Source: Streptomyces atroolivaceus
GTDB taxonomy: Bacteria; Actinomycetota; Actinomycetes; Streptomycetales; Streptomycetaceae
Direction of reading: 5' to 3'
Length of the DNA stretch: 64,000 nt
Assembly: GCF_000717025.1 (NCBI RefSeq)
Contig: NZ_JNXG01000025.1
Coordinates: forward strand, 1 to 64,000
Positions 61,476-64,000 of the stretch are shown in pieces. Numbering within the stretch: position 1 is the stretch's first letter; every line of letters begins with the position of its first letter. The notes under the pieces are model-generated. The model ran no database searches. It saw only the letters and a program-made list of their open reading frames with translations, and was not told where the DNA came from. The translations under genes were made by a program, and so were the position numbers.

Positions 61476-62582
61476 ATGATCAGGCGGGTGAAAGAAATGA
61501 CGGGCGGAGCAACCGAACAGCGTTCGCAGTGTCGGTACTGCGGGCAGGGCATGGAACAACGAGCCGGGCGCGGACGCAAGAGGATCTACTGCACGATCGA
61601 GTGCAGGCAGCGTGCTCAGAAGGAGCGCGACGGGCGGGGTGCTGCCGGTGCAGCGACCGCACACGCCGGGCGGCCCCTCGCCCGGGTGATTGCCGAAGAG
61701 CTGCTGACCCTGGCCTCGGACCTGCTCGACGCGGAGTACGAGGGGCAAGGAGTCGCAGAGTTACTGTCACGGGCCGCGGCAGTCACGAAGGAGGCGGAGT
61801 ACTACATGGGTGCCGCTGCTCGTGACGCCCGCCGCAAGGGGAGCAGTTGGGAGGAGATCGCCCGCGCGGCCTGCGTGAGTGAGAGCACCGCTCGCACCCG
61901 ATGGGGTGAAAGCGAAGTGATGCGCCGTATCGCGCTACGGTCCGTGGAACGTCAGCGCGCCCGCCAGGCCCAGCCCTCACCCGCATCCGCAGTGCGCGAG
62001 GCCGAGGCCGGCCCGGCTTCCGCGAGCCGGGCTGCCCGTCAGCTTGCCCAGGCCCTGGCCCACCTGCACCAAGCCAGCGGCCTGAGCATCCAGGAGGTCG
62101 CCGACTCAACCGACCTCTCTCGCTCCTACGTCTCGCGCATTCTGTCCGTGCAGCGCACTCCTTCCTGGCCTGTGGTGTGCCAACTGGTCGAGGTCTTCGG
62201 CGAGGACCCCATGGCGCTGAGGGCGATGTGGGAGAGCGCCAACGGCATGGCCGCACCGCCGCAGGATCTCCTCGAGTCGAACGCACGCCTCTACGCGGCA
62301 TTGCAGGGCCTACACCTCGCGGCAGGCAGGCCGGATACCAAGAGAATCTGCGAACTGTCCAGCGGCGAGATCGACATCGAGACCGCAGAGCGCATCCTCG
62401 ACGGCGGACGCATTCCGACCTGGGAGAAGACAGGCCGCTTCGTCACCGCCGTCGGCGGATGCCCGGCTGACATCCGCCCCTTGTGGGAAGCGGTCTACAC
62501 CGCCTTCCTCAACGCCTGCGACCCCCAACCGAGCAGCAACCGCAGCGACGGTGCGCGATTCGACTGCGAGGATCTGCTGTGA
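61476..62582 (+). CDS. Zinc-ribbon protein with two HTH-like regions
   Basis: A 368-residue protein. CRYCGQGM and RIYCTIECRQRAQ form a small zinc ribbon like that of the 46503 protein. SWEEIARAACVSESTARTRW (about 124-143) is a first HTH. SGLSIQEVADSTDLSRSYVS (about 200-219) is an XRE-like HTH. The C-terminal 120 residues (YAALQGLHLAAGRPDTKRIC, WEKTGRFVTAVGGCPADIRP) look like a helical repeat. ATG 61476 is used; GTG 61488 and ATG 61497 are alternatives. Overlaps the next gene by four bases (GTGA), so the two act together. Probably a plasmid-type transcription regulator. Confidence 0.75.
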   Translation: MIRRVKEMTGGATEQRSQCRYCGQGMEQRAGRGRKRIYCTIECRQRAQKERDGRGAAGAATAHAGRPLARVIAEELLTLASDLLDAEYEGQGVAELLSRAAAVTKEAEYYMGAAARDARRKGSSWEEIARAACVSESTARTRWGESEVMRRIALRSVERQRARQAQPSPASAVREAEAGPASASRAARQLAQALAHLHQASGLSIQEVADSTDLSRSYVSRILSVQRTPSWPVVCQLVEVFGEDPMALRAMWESANGMAAPPQDLLESNARLYAALQGLHLAAGRPDTKRICELSSGEIDIETAERILDGGRIPTWEKTGRFVTAVGGCPADIRPLWEAVYTAFLNACDPQPSSNRSDGARFDCEDLL

Positions 62583-63106
62583 GGCCTGTGCCATGGCCCG
62601 CACCGGCTCCAGCCTCAGCCGACGGCTTCGGCATTCAGAACCGCCCACCCCTGACACTCACCCTGCCCGTCGAATTCACCGCATTCTGCTTGTGCTACCA
62701 GGAGCGCTATGTGCGCTACGCGCAAGCGAGATCACTCGACGCCGGCCGGGCGCGGCAGATCGTCGAGTCGGTACTCAGCGCGCTGGTCGTGGTCTGGCCC
62801 AGTGTGATCGCCAGCGACCGGCCCTCCCGCGTGGCATGGAAAATGCTCACCGCCCAGGTGGCATGGGCTCTGAGTGAAGCAGACCAGGCGCGACGGCGCC
62901 GGATCGGCGACGCTGCGCACCTTGCCCTACCCCCCAGCCAGGCTGATGTTGTCCTCCTGCGATACCGGCTGAGCCTGAGCCGCGGCGAGACGGCGGAACT
63001 GATGGGCATGAAAGAGAGCGAGGTGGCTCTCGAGCTGGCGAAAGCCCTCGACAGCCTCCAGGCCCAGGACCGACAACGCCGCGACGCCACACCGGTTTTC
63101 CGCTGA
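62579..63106 (+). CDS. Sigma-70 region 4-like helical protein
   Basis: A 175-residue protein. VEFTAFCLCYQERYVRYAQA and LDAGRARQIVESVLSALVVV recall sigma region 2 helices. PPSQADVVLLRYRLSLSRGE followed by TAELMGMKESEVALELAKAL has the order of sigma region 4.2 (LP..Q..V..L.....S..E.A..MG..E..V). The promoter-contact elements of true ECF sigmas are weak, so it may be a sigma-like regulator. GTG 62579 overlaps the upstream stop, which fixes the start. Coupled to the zinc-ribbon/HTH protein. Confidence 0.72.
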   Translation: MRPVPWPAPAPASADGFGIQNRPPLTLTLPVEFTAFCLCYQERYVRYAQARSLDAGRARQIVESVLSALVVVWPSVIASDRPSRVAWKMLTAQVAWALSEADQARRRRIGDAAHLALPPSQADVVLLRYRLSLSRGETAELMGMKESEVALELAKALDSLQAQDRQRRDATPVFR

Positions 63107-63255
63107 GAGGAACCCAAGTGCATCGTCATATGCCAATGGCATGTGGAAGTTGAGGCAATGGCTGTCTTGACACCCAACTTGCCCCACGCCACCGTAGCCG
63201 GTCGTGACATGCTCGTTACCGGGTAGACGATGCACGGCTACGGGTGAGAGATTTT

Positions 63256-64000
63256 ATGGTTCGAGGATGCGGGTTCCTGCCGGAAACAATCGATCTCAAC
63301 GTGGCGAGCGTCCCCCGAATGTATGACTACTTACTCGGCGGGAAAGATCATTACCCCGCCGACCGGGAGGCCTGCCAGCGCCTGATGGACCAGGCTCCGC
63401 AGACCCGGTCCTTAGCCTGCGCACAGCGCCAGTTCCGGCTCCGGGCGGTCAGGTCCCTGGCACTCACCTACGGCATCGACCAATACGTCGAGTTCGGATG
63501 CGGGCTGCCGAGCTGGGAGAACACGCATACGACCGCCCGCCGTGCGCGTCCCGCAAGCAGAGTCGTCTACATCGACCGTGACCCGATGGTAGTCGCTCAC
63601 GGGCGAGCTCTGATGGAACAGGCCGGCACCACGGTGATCCAAGGAGACTTGGCCCAAGCGCCCGGAATCCTCGACCACCCTGACATCAGCAACCTGCTCG
63701 ACCTCACCAAGCCTGTTGCCGTACTCGCCGTATCCCTCCTGCACACCCTTCCCGACAGGACGGGCTGCGAGCAGGCCGTCGCCTGCCTGATCGACGCTCT
63801 GCCGCCAGGAAGCTTCTTGGTCGCCAGCCAGCTCATCAGCCATGAAACGGACCTGGCGAACAAGATCGATTCCGTCATGCATGACGCTACGGGCGGGCAA
63901 TGGGGTCATGTGGGCTCCGCCCGCGAAGCCAGAACCCTCTTCCGCGGGCTGAATCTGCTCACCCCCGGCGTGACGGACGTGGCCTTGTGGAGGCCCGACG
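63256..64000 (+). CDS. SAM-dependent methyltransferase, DUF574 family, runs off the window
   Basis: ATG 63256, with GGTGAGAG nine bases upstream, and no stop before the window end, so about 248 residues are seen. IDLNVASVPRMYDYLLGGKD near the start, YVEFGCGLPSWENTH as the SAM-binding loop, VVYIDRDPMVVAHGRALM as the acidic loop and VLAVSLLHTLPD downstream fit the actinobacterial DUF574/Methyltransf_19 family, which is highly multiplied in Streptomyces. In most members the loop reads D-x-G-x-G; here it is E-F-G-C-G. Substrate unknown. Only the 3' end is missing. Confidence 0.88.
   Translation, partial: MVRGCGFLPETIDLNVASVPRMYDYLLGGKDHYPADREACQRLMDQAPQTRSLACAQRQFRLRAVRSLALTYGIDQYVEFGCGLPSWENTHTTARRARPASRVVYIDRDPMVVAHGRALMEQAGTTVIQGDLAQAPGILDHPDISNLLDLTKPVAVLAVSLLHTLPDRTGCEQAVACLIDALPPGSFLVASQLISHETDLANKIDSVMHDATGGQWGHVGSAREARTLFRGLNLLTPGVTDVALWRPD

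Noticed and set aside
1..64000. CRISPR arrays, tRNA and rRNA genes
   Set aside because: Looked for regular repeat-spacer patterns, cloverleaf ends with CCA and rRNA-like conserved blocks; none seen.

Overview
The DNA is very GC-rich with strongly GC-biased third codon positions, many GTG starts and GTGA/ATGA gene overlaps. Most recognisable proteins (DUF574-type methyltransferase, SUKH-4 proteins, DUF3892, MFS pump, actinobacterial transposases) point to Streptomyces or a close relative. The content is accessory: defence-like systems, transposon modules, polymorphic toxins, gene fragments and replicon-end genes. This suggests a linear plasmid or a chromosome arm rather than core chromosome.

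Region 1 (1-23.8 kb) looks like a defence island. It holds two complete three-component ABC (ABC-3C) operons (2390-6034 and 20044-23754), a membrane-anchored STAND/WD40 ATPase, a double-HNH protein, a candidate HEPN/NTF2 protein, a DUF6119 (TIGR04141) protein and a large unknown protein. In its middle is a protelomerase-like tyrosine recombinase (11612-12496). A decayed piece of the same gene lies at about 1563-1795, next to an IS110 remnant. A roughly 230-base diverged repeat sits at the window start and again directly behind the first ABC-3C operon.

Region 2 (24-38.5 kb) has a large RecD-like helicase with a nuclease-like C-terminus and a decayed Tn3-family transposon. In the transposon the resolvase has an in-frame TAG, the transposase is truncated, and an ArsR-type regulator plus MFS exporter lie between them. 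A PIN-like protein, a frameshifted zinc-ribbon recombinase and an endonuclease VII-type HNH protein follow.

Region 3 (38.2-46 kb) is a Tn7-like module (TnsA, TnsB, TnsC, TniQ, all on the minus strand) with a second TniQ fragment downstream and regulator-like small genes upstream.

Region 4 (46.5-64 kb) includes a three-gene operon (47717-51208). Its largest product has B-family-polymerase-like motifs in the arrangement of the Streptomyces telomere protein Tap, followed by a small helix-turn-helix protein in the position of a terminal protein. After it come a SUKH-4/deaminase protein, a WD-like ATPase, a deaminase toxin with its SUKH-4 immunity protein, a zinc-binding-type protein divergent from an XRE repressor with a clear three-site operator array, a UvrD-like helicase, a small membrane protein, a zinc-ribbon/HTH regulator coupled to a sigma-factor-like protein, and a truncated SAM methyltransferase.

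The most interesting signals are the pairing of a protelomerase-like enzyme with a Tap-like operon in one replicon segment, and the duplicated ABC-3C systems with their shared downstream repeat.
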